Shown: positions 25,448 to 37,710, counted from the stretch's first letter. The stretch is DNA of 64,000 nucleotides from Phaeoceros laevis (GCA_049999765.1 JBNGIQ010009496.1:73213-137212); one strand, 5' to 3'. The notes: a model not told the origin generated them from the letters alone. Numbers and translations are program-made.

Positions 25448-26801
25448 TGCATAAAATTCATTTGAGGTATGTACTCTTGGTTGAAGTGCGTGCTCTTTTT
25501 TAACAAAAGATATCACTCCTGCATGTGGGCTTGTGTGGTCCACATTCCAAGAAGCTTAGCATTCTGGAATATCTTGGAGCTTGAAAAGAAGAGCCCATGC
25601 TATTTTATCATAATTTCATTGGCCATCTTGGTTGACAAGCCTACTCAGGTAGGTAGTTATGTGCCGCTTATTTGGATGTAAAGTTCCTATCCATGTCTAG
25701 TGAGTTCCGTTTTAGGGAATTGTAATTCAGAAGAAAAAAGGTGACAGAAAGCTTCAAAGTCAACTCTTTTGCGGGTATGCTATTTTGTCAAATGTTGTGC
25801 AATTGTTTATAGAGTGCATGGGGCGTTGGGGCTAGCACCAGCTCAAGTTGCACTTGGAAGGGAAGGAAGGACTACAAATAGACTGACGGGGGTTTATTAG
25901 AGTAAAGTGCTATCTTCAAAGTACAAACGGCGGCAAACACCACAATTGCAAGTAGTTTCCTTCCAAACACTGGAAACAAACGTCTGCTTCTTCTTCCATG
26001 ATGACCTGGTAGGCCTATGGATGGGTGCCACCCTGCTTCGTGATGAAGATACGGGGCTGTACCTTTCCAAGAGCCGTATTTGTTTAGTTACTGACAATTC
26101 AGGCGTATGCAGTCGTGAGCCCGGTCGTACCTGTGGAGCGGGGACGTTTTTTACATAGCCTATGCCTAGGCCAACACTCGGTGTTTATTTTTGGAAGAGG
26201 GTGGTGGACCTGAGTCGTGAGCAGAGCAGAACGCCCGCCCGCCCCTCCTCTCTGGGTCCAGCTTAAAGTCTGACCTGCCCTCACCCGTCTTCCTCGTCTG
26301 CTGCCTGCTGTCGGTATCGGAGCGGGAAGTGGAAGGAGTGCACAAGCGGCGGATCTGCTTGCTGGTGAGTGTTGGAGGGATGGCGACCTCCTCCTACCTT
26401 TGCATGTGAAAGCAGGGCCATGTCAGCTTCCTGAGAGGGACGGGCAGTGTGTGAGGCTTGACTTCTCCTGCCTGCTGCTGCTCCTCGGACCTTTCTTCCG
26501 CTTCGAGATGGCGGAATTTTGCATCCTAAACCCTGTGCAATCGTTTCCTCCTGGTGCAGGGGCGGAGGGGCCGCAATCCCACTGTTTTGAGAGGAAGCAT
26601 TCAGCTCCTATGACGGATTGACAGGTATTGTTGGTGTTTGATTGCTTGCCTGTCAGCTGCGTGGGGGCTGAGATGGAGGTGAGGAGTGATGGCGGAGGAG
26701 CGTGACCGAATTGGAGTGGCTGTACGTGCAGGGATTGTCAAGGTTTGGGAGCAAAGCCTACTTTTTGCTTGAGAGGGAGGTGAAGAAGAAGGCGGGAAGA
26801 G

Positions 26802-28343
26802 ATGGCGTGCTCATCGGATTTCACGAGCCAGCTGCTGACGGCTACGAACAACTCGAACCTGGTCGATGTGCTATGCCGCCAGCTTAACGCGACGGCTGCG
26901 GCCAACGCCTTGGCTGTGGACAACTCGTACCTGCTCTACTCCGCCTACCTCGTCTTCGTCATGCAGCTCGGCTTCGCTATGCTCTGCGCGGGCTCGGTGA
27001 GGGCCAAGAACACCATGAACATCATGCTCACCAATGTCATGGACGCGGCGGCGGGAGGCATCTCTTACTACCTCTTCGGCTATGGCTTCGCATTCGGCAG
27101 GGGCGGGAATGGCTTCATCGGCTCCAACTTCTTCGCGTTGCACAAGACGCCGGATTACGGGTACACCAACTTCGACTACTCCTACTTCCTGTACCAGTGG
27201 GCCTTTGCCATTGCTGCGGCAGGGATTACGTCGGGCTCCATTGCTGAGAGGACGCAGTTTGTAGCCTACCTCGTCTACTCATCCATCCTGACCGGCTTCG
27301 TCTACCCGATAACCTCGCATTGGATTTGGTCCCTCGACGGCTGGGCCTCCCCCTTCAACTCCAGCAAACTGCTCTTCGGGACCGGCGCCATCGACTTCGC
27401 TGGCAGCGGCGTGGTGCACATGGTGGGAGGGATTGCGGGATTCTGGGGAGCCTTCATCGAGGGCCCCCGAATCGGCAGGTTTGACAAGGATGGCAAGGGC
27501 CTGCTCATGAAGGGCCACAGCGCCACCTTAGTTGTGCTGGGAACCTTCATCCTCTGGTTCGGTTGGTACGGCTTCAACCCGGGCTCCTTTAACAAGATTC
27601 TGTTGCCCTACGGTGAGGGCAGCCTGGGCAACTGGACCTTCATCGGCAGGACTGCTGTTACTACCACTCTGGCAGGGTGCTCTGCAGCCATTGCCACTCT
27701 CTTCACCAGGAGGTGGCTCAACGGACACTGGAACGTCACCGATGTCTGCAACGGACTCTTGGGCGGATTTGCGGCCATCACTGCCGGCTGCTCTGTGGTG
27801 GAGCCCTGGGCTGCCATCATTTGCGGGGTGGGTGCTGCCTGGGTGTTGATTGGCTTCAACCTCTTGGCCGAGAAGTTCGAGTACGATGATCCCTTGGAAG
27901 CTGCCCAGCTGCACGGTGGGTGCGGGGCTTGGGGACTCATCTTTGTAGGCCTGTTTGCCAAGAAGGAGTTCATCAAACAGGTGTACGGTCGGACCGTTGT
28001 GGAGCACTACGGCGCCTTCTATCCTGGAGGTGGAGGCCACCTCTTGGGCGCCCAGCTAATTGAGATTCTGGTGATTGTGGGCTGGGTCACTGCCACCATG
28101 GGACCCCTCTTCTGGTTGCTGCATAGGTTCAACCACCTCAGGATCAGCCCTGAAGATGAGATGCACGGTTTGGACGCAACCAGGCATGGTGGGTCAGCCT
28201 ACTACCACGCAGATGGTTCACATCACAGTCACAACGGCCTCTACGGCCAGGAGATGAACATGTCTTCCTTTAACCCCCCCAGGCCAGCATCCACCGGCAC
28301 TGTTGGGGCAGCCCCGGACAGCCCTGTAGATCGAGCGCTTTGA
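26802..28343 (+). CDS. AMT1: Ammonium transporter, AMT1 subfamily
   Basis: Intronless gene for 513 residues, a full-length AMT1 of the Amt/Mep/Rh family that moves ammonium across the plasma membrane as a trimer. Eleven hydrophobic segments are evident, beginning with [18 protein letters not shown] after an outside N-terminus. The twin pore histidines are His206 (VVHMVGG) and His371 ([10 protein letters not shown]). The signature region [13 protein letters not shown] is intact. The cytosolic tail contains [13 protein letters not shown]; its threonine is residue 460, the same number as the regulatory Thr460 that CIPK23 phosphorylates in Arabidopsis AMT1;1, so phospho-inhibition is likely conserved. 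The tail is His/Ser-rich. An AATAAA lies at 28775-28780 in the 3' flank. The start is the first ATG that gives the complete N-terminus. Confidence 0.97.
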   Translation: MACSSDFTSQLLTATNNSNLVDVLCRQLNATAAANALAVDNSYLLYSAYLVFVMQLGFAMLCAGSVRAKNTMNIMLTNVMDAAAGGISYYLFGYGFAFGRGGNGFIGSNFFALHKTPDYGYTNFDYSYFLYQWAFAIAAAGITSGSIAERTQFVAYLVYSSILTGFVYPITSHWIWSLDGWASPFNSSKLLFGTGAIDFAGSGVVHMVGGIAGFWGAFIEGPRIGRFDKDGKGLLMKGHSATLVVLGTFILWFGWYGFNPGSFNKILLPYGEGSLGNWTFIGRTAVTTTLAGCSAAIATLFTRRWLNGHWNVTDVCNGLLGGFAAITAGCSVVEPWAAIICGVGAAWVLIGFNLLAEKFEYDDPLEAAQLHGGCGAWGLIFVGLFAKKEFIKQVYGRTVVEHYGAFYPGGGGHLLGAQLIEILVIVGWVTATMGPLFWLLHRFNHLRISPEDEMHGLDATRHGGSAYYHADGSHHSHNGLYGQEMNMSSFNPPRPASTGTVGAAPDSPVDRAL

Positions 28344-29125
28344 GATGTCTGTTCACTTTGGAGGAATTTGAAGTCTTACAATGATTCAACAGACCCGAGT
28401 TACGAAAAAGCAAGTGATTCAGTGATTCTTACGGGAAATGCCCCCGCTGAATGCGTTCCACTCCTGCCGGCTTTTTAAGAAGTTCTCTAGCAGGGTTCTC
28501 CAGCCTGCCTGAATTACATATGTGGGGTAAGATGGGCGGGGTTGTATTCCTTGTGTTGCCAGGCTCTCTTTTGCTGGTGAACTGCTAACTGGGTGTATCT
28601 TGCCAGTATCATGCCACATTCATGTCGACTCAAGTCAGCCAAGGCCAGTTACAGATTCTCATTTGGATTGAGTCGATTTTACAGGTGTGTCCGAAGAGTT
28701 TTGCATCTGGAGTTGATGCTAACTATGATCTACGACTAGTAGATATTTAAGCCTGTAGATGATTTGCAGGATATAATAAAGGCATAATGTACTTTTTTGT
28801 ACAACAATTCATTGCTGCCTGATAAGTTTCGTCATTGGTAGACTGATTGGTTGGTTATACTGTCCAGTCAAATAATAACGATGCGACGCTTTTGCTTGTC
28901 ACACTCCGAGACTACGAAATGCATTATACAAATGTCGGACTGGACAAATCTACAGAATCTGCAGAATTCTACATTTCGTTGTTATGCTGTAACGACCTCT
29001 TATGATACATTGTGCTGGCGATGTGAACAGATGGATTGTTTGACAAGTCTGTCAGACCCTTTGTGCAAAAATACGACTACTGGACTACCTCCGGCCTTCA
29101 CTATCCTAAAATGGAACCATTGTTA
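28344..29125. other. Convergent intergenic region between AMT1 and APC7
   Basis: This holds the AMT1 3' UTR with an AATAAA signal at 28775-28780, and the APC7 3' flank. I see no further gene. Confidence 0.5.
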
Positions 29126-30925
29126 TCACAACCGATGAGACAAAAATTCAGAGTCCTCAGGTTGACCATCTACCTCTTCACTTTCATGTTCCTCTTCATC
29201 TTCCAAGGCATCAGGATCCAAGCCCTTCATTAGCTTTGCCAACCTTTCGGACCCTTTCTTAGCTGCATCATTCAACGGATTGATGCTCAAGGCAGCTTGG
29301 TAGTGAGATAGAGACTCCCCAATCCTGTTTGTGGAAGCCAGCACCTGGGCTAGCTTCGTGTGCAGGGCATCGTCCGCCCAGTTCTTGAGGTACCGATGCA
29401 GCAGTGACATGGCCTCCTCCACTCTGCCATCCTTTCCGTTGAGATCAGCCAGGGACAGGACAGCTCCAAGGTAGCCAGGCTCCAGACGCAAGGCCGACTC
29501 GTAGAATTTCCGAGCCTTCTCTCTTCCATCCTGAGTGTGAGCGTAGACATCTCCCACAAGTGTCAGGGCCTTTGCGGAATGAGGCATTGCTTTCATTGCC
29601 TCACGAGCTACACAGAGAGCCTCTTTTTGCTTGGACAGTGCCAGGTATGCACGCACAAGACCTTGGTAGGAACGGAGGTCTGCCTTCAGTGACTGTGCTT
29701 TTCGAAAGGCCATCACGGCAGCTTCATGGCGGTTCAGAGTGAGAGAAAGGTTCCCCTTCAGAATGTAGCCAGTAACATGTCGCTCATCAGCCTGGACACT
29801 CTTCTCTGAATATGAGAGGGCTCTGGGCTTGTCATCCTGTGTGTCCCAGTACACAGCCGAGGCCACCCAAACCTCCGGCCTAGCAGGATCAATGGCTAGC
29901 ATGTCATGAACTAGCCGGTTGAGCTCTGCATTGTCTGACCTTTGCCGAAGCAGCATAGCGTACTCATCCATGCCAGTCAGGTTGTAAGGGTCCAGCTGCC
30001 GTGCCTTCTCAAAGCTGTGGAGGGCCTGATCCGACATGCCCAGCACAGTTTCTGCCTTGGCCGTCTCCAGCTGAATGTGTAAATTGTTGGGGAACCTCTG
30101 AGCAAGACTGTTGAAATGCTCCAAACCACCCCTCTGGTCATGCTGAGCAATGCTGCAATGCCCTTCCACAAAAGTCTGCAGCCAGCGGGCTTGCTCCAAG
30201 TGATCGTTAGGTCTGGCACTCTTCCCTGCAGCCTGCGGGAAAAGAGCACAAATCTCCTTTGCAGGCACTCCCAATTCCGCCAAAGCCATGACAGCTTCCA
30301 ATAGATAAGGGCTCTGTCTAAGACACTCCCGGTAAGAGGCAATTGAAGCACGTTCATACCCTGTCATCCGATACAACTTGGCCAGGGCCAAGTTGATCCT
30401 CAGCGTCCTCGCTCGGGCAGGTATTCCCTCCATCTCAGCCAGGGCCGCTCGCACATCTTGCACAGCCAAGTGACACAACCCGATCTTGCACTTGACCTCA
30501 TTCTCGTTCACATGAGAGAGCTGAGGTGAAGAATTGGGCACGGGCCTTGACCCCTGCGGCGTGGCTGTCCTTCCTCCGCCTCCTCCAGGCGGTTTGGGAG
30601 TCATCTTGCAGTGCTGCTGCGCTTGTCTGTACATGCTAAGAGCACGCCTGTAATCCCTCCGGCCATATAGGGCGTCCCCAAAAAGCATAAGATTGTCCGC
30701 TCTAGAGGCAGCTCCCAGATCGCCGCTAGCTGTTGTTGCGGACATGAGAAAACTGCCCAGCAGCTCCGCCGAGTCGTACAGGCCCTGATCCAGCAACCCC
30801 ACCATCTGCTCCCGGATGGCCTCCATAGCTGCAAAAGAGCTGTCCCCCAATTCGGTCTCACATGGCGCAGGAGAAGGCACCGGGCCCATACTATGCGCCC
30901 GCATTACCCCGCTATACTGGTTCAT
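29126..30925 (-). CDS. APC7: Anaphase-promoting complex subunit 7 (TPR protein)
   Basis: A single uninterrupted 599-residue frame. APC7 is a TPR scaffold of the APC/C ubiquitin ligase, which drives the metaphase-anaphase transition in the nucleus. The N-terminal part (residues about 30-100) carries the APC7 region MVGLLDQGLYDSAELLGSF, followed by a Gly/Pro-rich linker (TPKPPGGGGGRTATPQGS). Tandem TPR helices fill residues about 135-575 (for example ALHSFEKARQLDPYNLTGMD and KARKFYESALRLEPGYLGA). The end is acidic (DPDALEDEEEHESEEVDG). Length is close to plant and animal APC7 (about 560-600). The lack of introns is unusual beside its intron-rich neighbours. It is divergent from the CRTAC1-like gene. 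Confidence 0.95.
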   Translation of the reverse strand: MNQYSGVMRAHSMGPVPSPAPCETELGDSSFAAMEAIREQMVGLLDQGLYDSAELLGSFLMSATTASGDLGAASRADNLMLFGDALYGRRDYRRALSMYRQAQQHCKMTPKPPGGGGGRTATPQGSRPVPNSSPQLSHVNENEVKCKIGLCHLAVQDVRAALAEMEGIPARARTLRINLALAKLYRMTGYERASIASYRECLRQSPYLLEAVMALAELGVPAKEICALFPQAAGKSARPNDHLEQARWLQTFVEGHCSIAQHDQRGGLEHFNSLAQRFPNNLHIQLETAKAETVLGMSDQALHSFEKARQLDPYNLTGMDEYAMLLRQRSDNAELNRLVHDMLAIDPARPEVWVASAVYWDTQDDKPRALSYSEKSVQADERHVTGYILKGNLSLTLNRHEAAVMAFRKAQSLKADLRSYQGLVRAYLALSKQKEALCVAREAMKAMPHSAKALTLVGDVYAHTQDGREKARKFYESALRLEPGYLGAVLSLADLNGKDGRVEEAMSLLHRYLKNWADDALHTKLAQVLASTNRIGESLSHYQAALSINPLNDAAKKGSERLAKLMKGLDPDALEDEEEHESEEVDGQPEDSEFLSHRL

Positions 30926-31436
30926 GCTCTACGGCGCCAGCACTCATCTTTCCCACAGCCCAGGTCACCAGATTCGGAGAATTGCAGGGACTGTACCAGC
31001 AGTCGCATAGTAGGAGCAAGGCCACGCCAACTCGAACTTTGAGTGCTCGAACTGAGCGATAGCGGGCGCTGTCGTAAGGTGGTTTTGATTAAGGGTACGA
31101 ACCGTGGCGCTTTCTCTTCATCCCAGTACTCAAAGAGCGGATGGAACCATGAGCTGCGGGGTAGCCCTGCCGCTGTCTCTCTGCGCCGAAGCAGTGAAGG
31201 CACACTTCCTACCTCGTGAGTGTACCGCATGCTGGGATTGTGGCTCCCCATGTGCTCTTGCAATCTGCTCTTTTGCTTTGGTCATGTATTAAGTAATGCC
31301 CAGGATTGTAGGCTTTCCTGAAAGACTGTTGTCGCACTGGACCACGTCTACATCAAGGCAAAAATTTCATAGCTACTCCAAGGTAAGGAGCATATTAAGT
31401 GAGCAGACTGAATCTGCCGCAAAGAAGCAACAGGCG

Positions 31437-34400
31437 ATGTTTACCGACGGAACCCATCTTCTAGCAGTCAATCCATCAAATGTAGGCGTTTTTATCCTTG
31501 CAACCAATCTGGTTTTCGTTGTACTGCGTATTTGGTTGTAGTATATACTGATTTGGTATGTCTTATCTGAGCAGCTGCACTATGGAGTGTGTGTTGCTGA
31601 CTTTGATGGAGACGGGGAGATGGAGCTGTTCGTGTGTGGATTTGGCAACGAGAACCAGCTTCTGAAGGTGGAAGGCTATAGTAACGTTGCCCAAATGTGA
31701 TAACTTCTGGGACAAACTTATGGAAGTGCGTGTCTGAAACCTGAATTTGCTGCAGTGGACAGGGAAAGAGCTTGTGAACTTAGCAGTTGGCACCCCTCTC
31801 GAGGACCCAGAGAGGAGGGCAATCGGTGTGGCTGCAGGTGACTTCGATGGGGATGGTGTTGAAGAGGTACTGTTTGCTCTAAGATAGAGAAGTGGTTCGC
31901 GGCTATCTGAATAGCGTGAGCGCATGGAAGTAAAACAGAGAAACGTCAAGTTTTCTTGGTTCTTGTGCAGCTTTACATTCTCAACACAGACACATTTCTT
32001 GGTCGAAAGAAGGTAGCAGATCGCTTGTTTGACAAACAAGAAGGAAGGTCTGTGACATTTCCGTCATTTTCTTTTTCTTGACTCACTTTTGTGACAACCG
32101 CTTTCCATCTCGTCCCATGTGCAAAAACAATCTTCCCCAAATCTGCACAATCGTGTGGCTGCAGTTGGGTGGACCTATTTTCCTTGCCTATGAATATGGA
32201 TGAGTCAAACATGTGTGCTGGTCGATCAGTGTGCTGCGTAGACCGCAAGGGAACTGGCAGGTAATCATTTAAGATTAAACAGGTAGTTCTCACCCTGCAG
32301 TCGTCACTCTTGAAGCTCTGTGGGCTCCCAATCGGTCTGAAACTTCGTATCCTGATCCTGATCATGATTGAATTGTTTTTCTCCAGGTACGGCTTCTTTG
32401 TGGCTAACTACGGAGGCCTTATGAGGGTATGTTTCTTTCTGTGCCTCAATGTGGTCCTACAGCTTAAAAGAAGGATAAAGATCTGGTTTTTGACGTTTTG
32501 GTTTGCTTCGGTTGCTGTTTCTTTATTGATCCTAGGGCAGCTATTTGAGAAATCTGAAGAGAACTTTGTGGTGGACGTTGCTCCAGAGGCAGGACTGGTG
32601 ACCTATCCAACTGGTGGTCGGGCCCTTGTATCCCTTCCTCTTGTTTCTGCCTTTTCGATGGACATCTTTGCTGGCAACGAGGTGAGGCTTCATTCAGATG
32701 CTCTCCACTTTTGGTGACTCAGTTTTATTACCACTCGATCCACTACATTAGTCCCTTAGAACATAAAAGACTATTCAAAGAAGAAAGGACTCCTTGTGTG
32801 ACTGTTGCTCTGGTACACTCCCTAGGGTGGAGCAAACTTTCTCTTCCGCAATAGGACTGATGGCACTGGAAAGTATGAGGAATGCGCCGGAGCGTACGGG
32901 TAGGCATCTTGTTTCTGCAACGTCAGTGAGTCTTTAGGCTTTGCTTCATCTCATCCTTTCATGGGTCGACATTGCAGGCTGACGGATGCATTAGAGAATT
33001 GTAGAGGTATTGCCGTTGTAGATGTACGTGGAGAACTCGGATTAGCTTGTGGCAACTGGCAGGTATCACTATTTGGACTTCCAGCATGTTTTATTTTCCC
33101 TTAAAAGCCTCATTTTTTCAGTGTGCATCTTGAAAACCTTTATTCCGCTACTACTTCAAATGGTATGACTTTCCCTTCCATCTGCTGACAGGGACCTCAC
33201 AGGCTGTTCGTGCCAGATGGTCCTGGACCGCTAGGGGCAGCAAAAGCTCTTGGCTTTAAGGATGCTCCTGCTGATTTGGGAGGATATAAGGACATCGCCC
33301 CTCCCGAGATGGCAGAGCCATCAACTATCCGGACAGTCATTGCTGCAGATTTCGACAATGATGGTTATGAGGAGCTTTTCTTCAACAACATTGTATCCGG
33401 CAATCGCCTTTTTCGTCAGGTGCCTACTACCCTCAGTCTGAGTGTAAAAGTACACCGATTCGTAATGATTATCTCTGGTTCAGACTTGTGCCGGAATTTG
33501 ATCTGTATTATGCAGTCTCGAAGTTTGTGTCCTTAATAAGAGGATTGCACAAGTCAGGGTCAGAGCCAACTCAAGGTTTTTGGGCTGAGATTCCCTGCAG
33601 GACGGTCCAGGTAATTGGGTTGAAGCAGATATAGGGGATGCAAAGGAACCTGAAGGACTCGGAACTGGGGCGGCCGTGGCAGATGTGGATGGAGATGGGC
33701 GACTGGAACTCCTAATGTAGGCAGTCAGACGTTGTCCCACACCATCAATCTCGTGATCAATTGTAGTGTGGCTAACAGACTCCATTTTGATGAGCAGATC
33801 CCATGGAGAACTTCGGGCCCAGCCTCTATCCTTCTATCGCAGCCCAGAAAATGACAACTCGTGGATACGCGTAAAACCTCTCACCAAGCAGGTAGCTGTC
33901 ATTACATCTTACCCTGACATTCTAGGCCCACAGGGAAGAGGATCGTTTTCATGAACTTTGTCCTGTAGGGTGCACCAGCAAGAGGGGCATCTGTTAGGAT
34001 CTTTGATGAGACGGGGCGTGTTCAGAGACGAGTTATAGATGCAGGAAGGTAAAGTGCTAATTAGATCAACCACTCTGTTTTGCTGTGGATTCCTTTCTAT
34101 CTGACGGGCCCCTTTGCACCTGCTGTAATTGATCCTTCTCATCGAAATTGGTGGAATGGGCTCTGCAGTGGCTACCTTTGCTGCATGGAGGTAAGTTGTT
34201 AAACGCTCTTCAATCAGCAGAAAGCTGCTTCTCCTTGTGTGTTGATTCCTTCCAGTAAGCTCAGTTCGCCGATTCAGGTCTGTCGTTCTGAATTGGCGCA
34301 TTCTGTGCAGCCGGTGGCCCATTTCGGCCTGGGCCAACTCCGTGGTCCTGTGAAGGTTCAAGTGACATGGCCGGATGGTGACTTTGTCACGTTGGAGGCT

Positions 34401-34445
34401 GTAGAATCAAAACAACTAGTTTCCGTACCTCATCCTTTCACGTAA
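31437..34445 (+). CDS. CRTAC1-like protein with FG-GAP repeats and ASPIC/UnbV domain
   Basis: About 15 small exons with canonical splice sites spell a protein that follows animal CRTAC1 (cartilage acidic protein 1) block by block. N-terminal FG-GAP calcium-binding loops (VADFDGDGEMELFVCGFGNE; AAGDFDGDGVEELYILNTDT) come first, then CCVDRKGTGRYGFFVANYGG, CGNWQGPHRLFVPDG, a further loop (IAADFDNDGYEELFFNNI) and DVDGDGRLELLISHGE. The C-terminal ASPIC/UnbV domain reads SGYLCCMEPVAHFGLGQL, then VTWPDGDFVTLEA. The EGF-like tail of vertebrate CRTAC1 is absent. Such proteins are usually secreted or surface beta-propellers. No signal peptide is visible at the ATG used; the frame stays open upstream to an ATG at 31296, so the N-terminus is uncertain. 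Confidence 0.85.
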
Positions 34446-34617
34446 TGAGGGACGATCTTTGTGAAAGGCCAGGAGGCCAGGAAGGGCGTGAAAAAAATGG
34501 AGCTCAATTTCGAATGTCATTCTACTTCTAGTTCCCCTTATTGCAAGCTCCACTGCTCCCTATCCTCCAGCATGACGTAGCATAAAAGGCGTCCTTCCTA
34601 ATCCCGCATCCGCCGCA

Positions 34618-36441
34618 ATGGCTTCTGGTCTCAATTTGCCTGTCTTCCATCAGGAGCATCAGCTGTGTCGTCAAGCACCATGTCCTTGGGGTCCTTTGCC
34701 CAAGTCCATACCCGGTCGCCATTCAACTGTTCGCAGATCCAGGCGCATATGCAGGTCACCAAACGCCTCGAGTCACCATCTTTCTGAGCAGGTTCTTGCC
34801 CCTTGTGTTGGCAATCCACCAGGCCGTTTATGCTTCCCGCCTCATAACTTCTCAGGTTCACGGGCTGACACTCCTGCCCCACTGCAGATAGCAGAATGCA
34901 CAGCCAATGGCCTGGAGGCACCAATTGGAAGGAGAGCGGCTCTTCTTCTGCAAATGCTCGCAATTTGCAGCCCAGCACTTCAGGCATTGGCTGAAGGAAC
35001 TACCTCCCAGGATCCGCCTGCAGGCAATGCCATTCTTCGGAGTCTTGGTATAGGGGACCCAGACATCTTTTACCCTCGGTACTGAGTGGGAATCTATCAA
35101 AATTCTTGAATATACTCCATCGAGTGTGCTGGTTCCCTATCTAGTAAAGCGCATTTCAATCCTCATGCTGAGGCATGTAGTATTTGCAGGTTCTTTGAGG
35201 GTACCTGGGATTGCCTTTCAACTTTGCTGTCGGTGGATACGCCACAGGTATACATCAATTTTTCAGTTCGTGCTTGCGGATATTGAATAATACGTTCAAG
35301 CTGATGGGATTTCTCACTGTCTGACAACTTCCAGGGTGAGGACAAAGCGGATATAAGAAGTGTCACCTTTTCGCGAAAACAGATTGGCTTCACGGTACGT
35401 CCGCAGGCCCCAACTATCTACCTCCAATTAGTGACTCTGCTCTTTTGGAAAACCCCCTCTATGCTTTGTTTCTACAGTGCTCATGTACGTATCAGCTCAT
35501 TCATTCATAGGAACCAAGCAGGTGGCGTATAAGGCAAGGTTTGTTCCCTATGAATCCAGCATCATTGGTGACCGGCTCTTCACAACCAAGGTACCATTGG
35601 AATTCGCTTACAAACAAAAATGATCTGCCTTTGGAAGAGTTGTAGTTTTCAATTCGAACCCCTGAACTTTCCACAGAGTTCTTTACTAATACAACTTGAC
35701 GAAACAGTCTCTTGTCGAGTCTACAATGGGCCAAAACATAATAAGCAACTGCAGCTGGTCACCTCAGCAACCAAATCGACTGACTCTTGAACTAAATGGC
35801 GGAATCAAGGTATATTAGGCCCACGTGGCAGCAGCATTTTCTTAATGTGTATTCCAACCGGTGGTGCTGCATCTTATCTCTCTGACATATTGCAGGTAGA
35901 GAACTTGGTGACCAAGAGGTCTGCTGGTATATCAGCTCCAGGCCAATTTGATACTTCAGAGTATTCTAAGCAGGTTGTTTCCACATTCTTTTGATCAAGT
36001 GCTGGCCTTCTCGAAGTCTCTTGAACGGCCCCTTACAACCTTGGTTGGACCGTCCTCAGGTTTTCGATTATAGAAGAGGCGGTCCACCTTCCGTGAAGGT
36101 ATAAACTACCCGTTGTGTGGTCAATCTGACCCTGGCAATTGAGCTATGAAATGGTGATCAATGAGGCGTTCTATACCTTGCAGGCTAGTCGAAACCTCAC
36201 AAGGTACCGTTGGGATGCGACGTTGCAGGAAGTCACAGCTATTGAGGTTCGTACGGCCCCAGTTGCACTACCACGGCAACACTGAGTCTTGCTGCTAACA
36301 ACATTCCACCGTTTGGCACAGGCTGTGCAACGGGTGGCAATGTATCCCGTTCCCGGGAATGAATTCGACATCACGGATATGTTCAGCATGGCAAATCCCG
36401 TGGCAGTATACAAGTACATCGTTCAATTCACTCGAACCTGA
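34618..36441 (+). CDS. Thylakoid-lumen protein, probably DUF6816 family
   Basis: Nine exons with in-frame junctions. Exon 1 (34618 to about 35081) encodes a long Ser/Arg/Pro-rich plastid transit peptide, then GRRAALLLQMLAICSPALQALAEG. That is a Tat-like twin-Arg plus hydrophobic lumen-targeting signal ending in an Ala-x-Ala-type site. The mature part begins near GIGDPDIFYPRFFEGTWDC and continues with VRYKARF-like beta-strand sequence (VAYKARFVPYESSIIGDRLF), NRLTLELNGGIKVENLVTKR, TSEYSKQVFDYRRGGPPSV and SRNLTRYRWDATLQEVTAIE, ending IVQFTRT. A F-x-G-T-W-D start and lipocalin-like strands fit the cyanobacterial/plastid DUF6816 group; I am fairly sure of the plastid lumen and less of the family name. 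Confidence 0.8.
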
Positions 36442-36960
36442 TGATCTAAGCTTAGAACTATTCTTGCAAGCGAAATCAACAACCTAGCAAGGAACCTAGA
36501 CTATGACTATGTCTCTTTGGGATGTCGTTCAAGTTTAGGGTAGGGTAAGGGCCGTAAATGGCCCTTTTCGCATTTGGGGCGATTCTTGCACACAAACGTA
36601 ACTTACGAGTCACGGTGCGCGGGCAAGAGAACTTGCGACACAGTGGCTTTCACTGTTCCCACTACCGTGAAATTGTGATACTAATTTCTGACCTATGTGG
36701 CTTCTGTGTACACGGTGTATACAAGAACACCACCCGACCTCACCGGGAGAAGTGAAATGTGTGTGAGCTTTTCTGACAAATCCAAGTGGATCGCTCGCCA
36801 TTTTGGTGCCCATTCATGATCCTTATAAAAAGCACTCCTATAATGTAGAGCTCCATGCTTTATTTCATTTTTCATTCATGTTATGCCACACACTGCAAAG
36901 CTCCATGTTCTTCTTTGCAAGGCATGTACCTAATCACGACATCTTTCTCACCCTGTCATA

Positions 36961-37710
36961 CACACATTTCTCCCAGGCGCTGGTTACCGGCCTTGCTTAG
37001 TAGAGATCTGAATAAACCGAATAAGAGTAAGAAAAGCATAACTTTTGCATAACTTGCCGGATTAAGATAAAAATACCATCATTAGATTCCGAATGCAATT
37101 CTACATCTATCAATCTATCAGTGTAATGACTTTTAACAACAAACACATGGCCTTGCTTAGTAGAGATCTGAATAAACCGAATAAGAGTACGAAAAGCATA
37201 ATTTTTGCATAACTTGCCGGATTAAGATAAAAGTACCATCATTAGATTCCGGATGCAATTCTACATCTATCAATCTATCAGTGTAATGACTTTTAACAAA
37301 AAACACATTTCTCTCAGCCGCCAGTTACCGGCCTTGCTTAGTAGAGCTCTCACTAAACCGAATAAGAGTATGAAAAGCATAACTTTTGCATAACTTATCG
37401 AATTAAAGTAGAAATACCACCATTAGATTCCGAATGCAATTATGCATCAATCCGTGTAATAAACATCAACAACAAACACATTTCTCTTAGGCGCTGATTA
37501 CCGACCTTGCTAATTTTAGCTCTTAATAAACCAAATAAGAGTAAGAAAAGCATAACTTTTGCATAACTTGCCGGATTACAATAAAAATAGCACCCTTAGA
37601 TTCTGAATGCAATTTTATAAATAAGGATATAACAAAGTACAATAACCAATAAATTTTTCAAGCGCCGGTTACCGGCCTTGTTTGGAAGTGCTCTAATACG
37701 AAATACATAG
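36961..37710. repeat. Tandem repeat array, about 160-183-bp unit, four copies plus a partial
   Basis: Diverged head-to-tail copies start at about 36961, 37144, 37304 and 37477, with a partial copy at about 37650-37710. Each contains CCTTGCT-AG, AATAAACC-AATAAGAGTA and GAAAAGCATAACTTTTGCAT. Copy 2 lacks about 23 bp (the GGCGCTGGTTACC part) at its start. Copies 1 and 2 are nearly identical, while 3 and 4 are more diverged. No coding potential is seen. Confidence 0.9.

Larger units (their letters stand above)
22561..26801. other. Long intergenic region upstream of AMT1
   Basis: I see no gene with recognisable domains. It contains a CAGG tetranucleotide run (about 23074-23098), a TTGTG-type repeat (about 23120-23154), a GC-rich block (about 24020-24660) without a recognisable product, and a tandem duplication at 25323-25447. 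The last 400-500 bp probably hold the AMT1 promoter and 5' UTR; a 5' UTR intron cannot be excluded. Confidence 0.4.

Noticed and set aside
26871-28040. Minus-strand ORFs of 79-170 codons inside AMT1
   Set aside because: Antisense frames in a GC-rich intronless coding sequence; composition mirrors the AMT1 codons.
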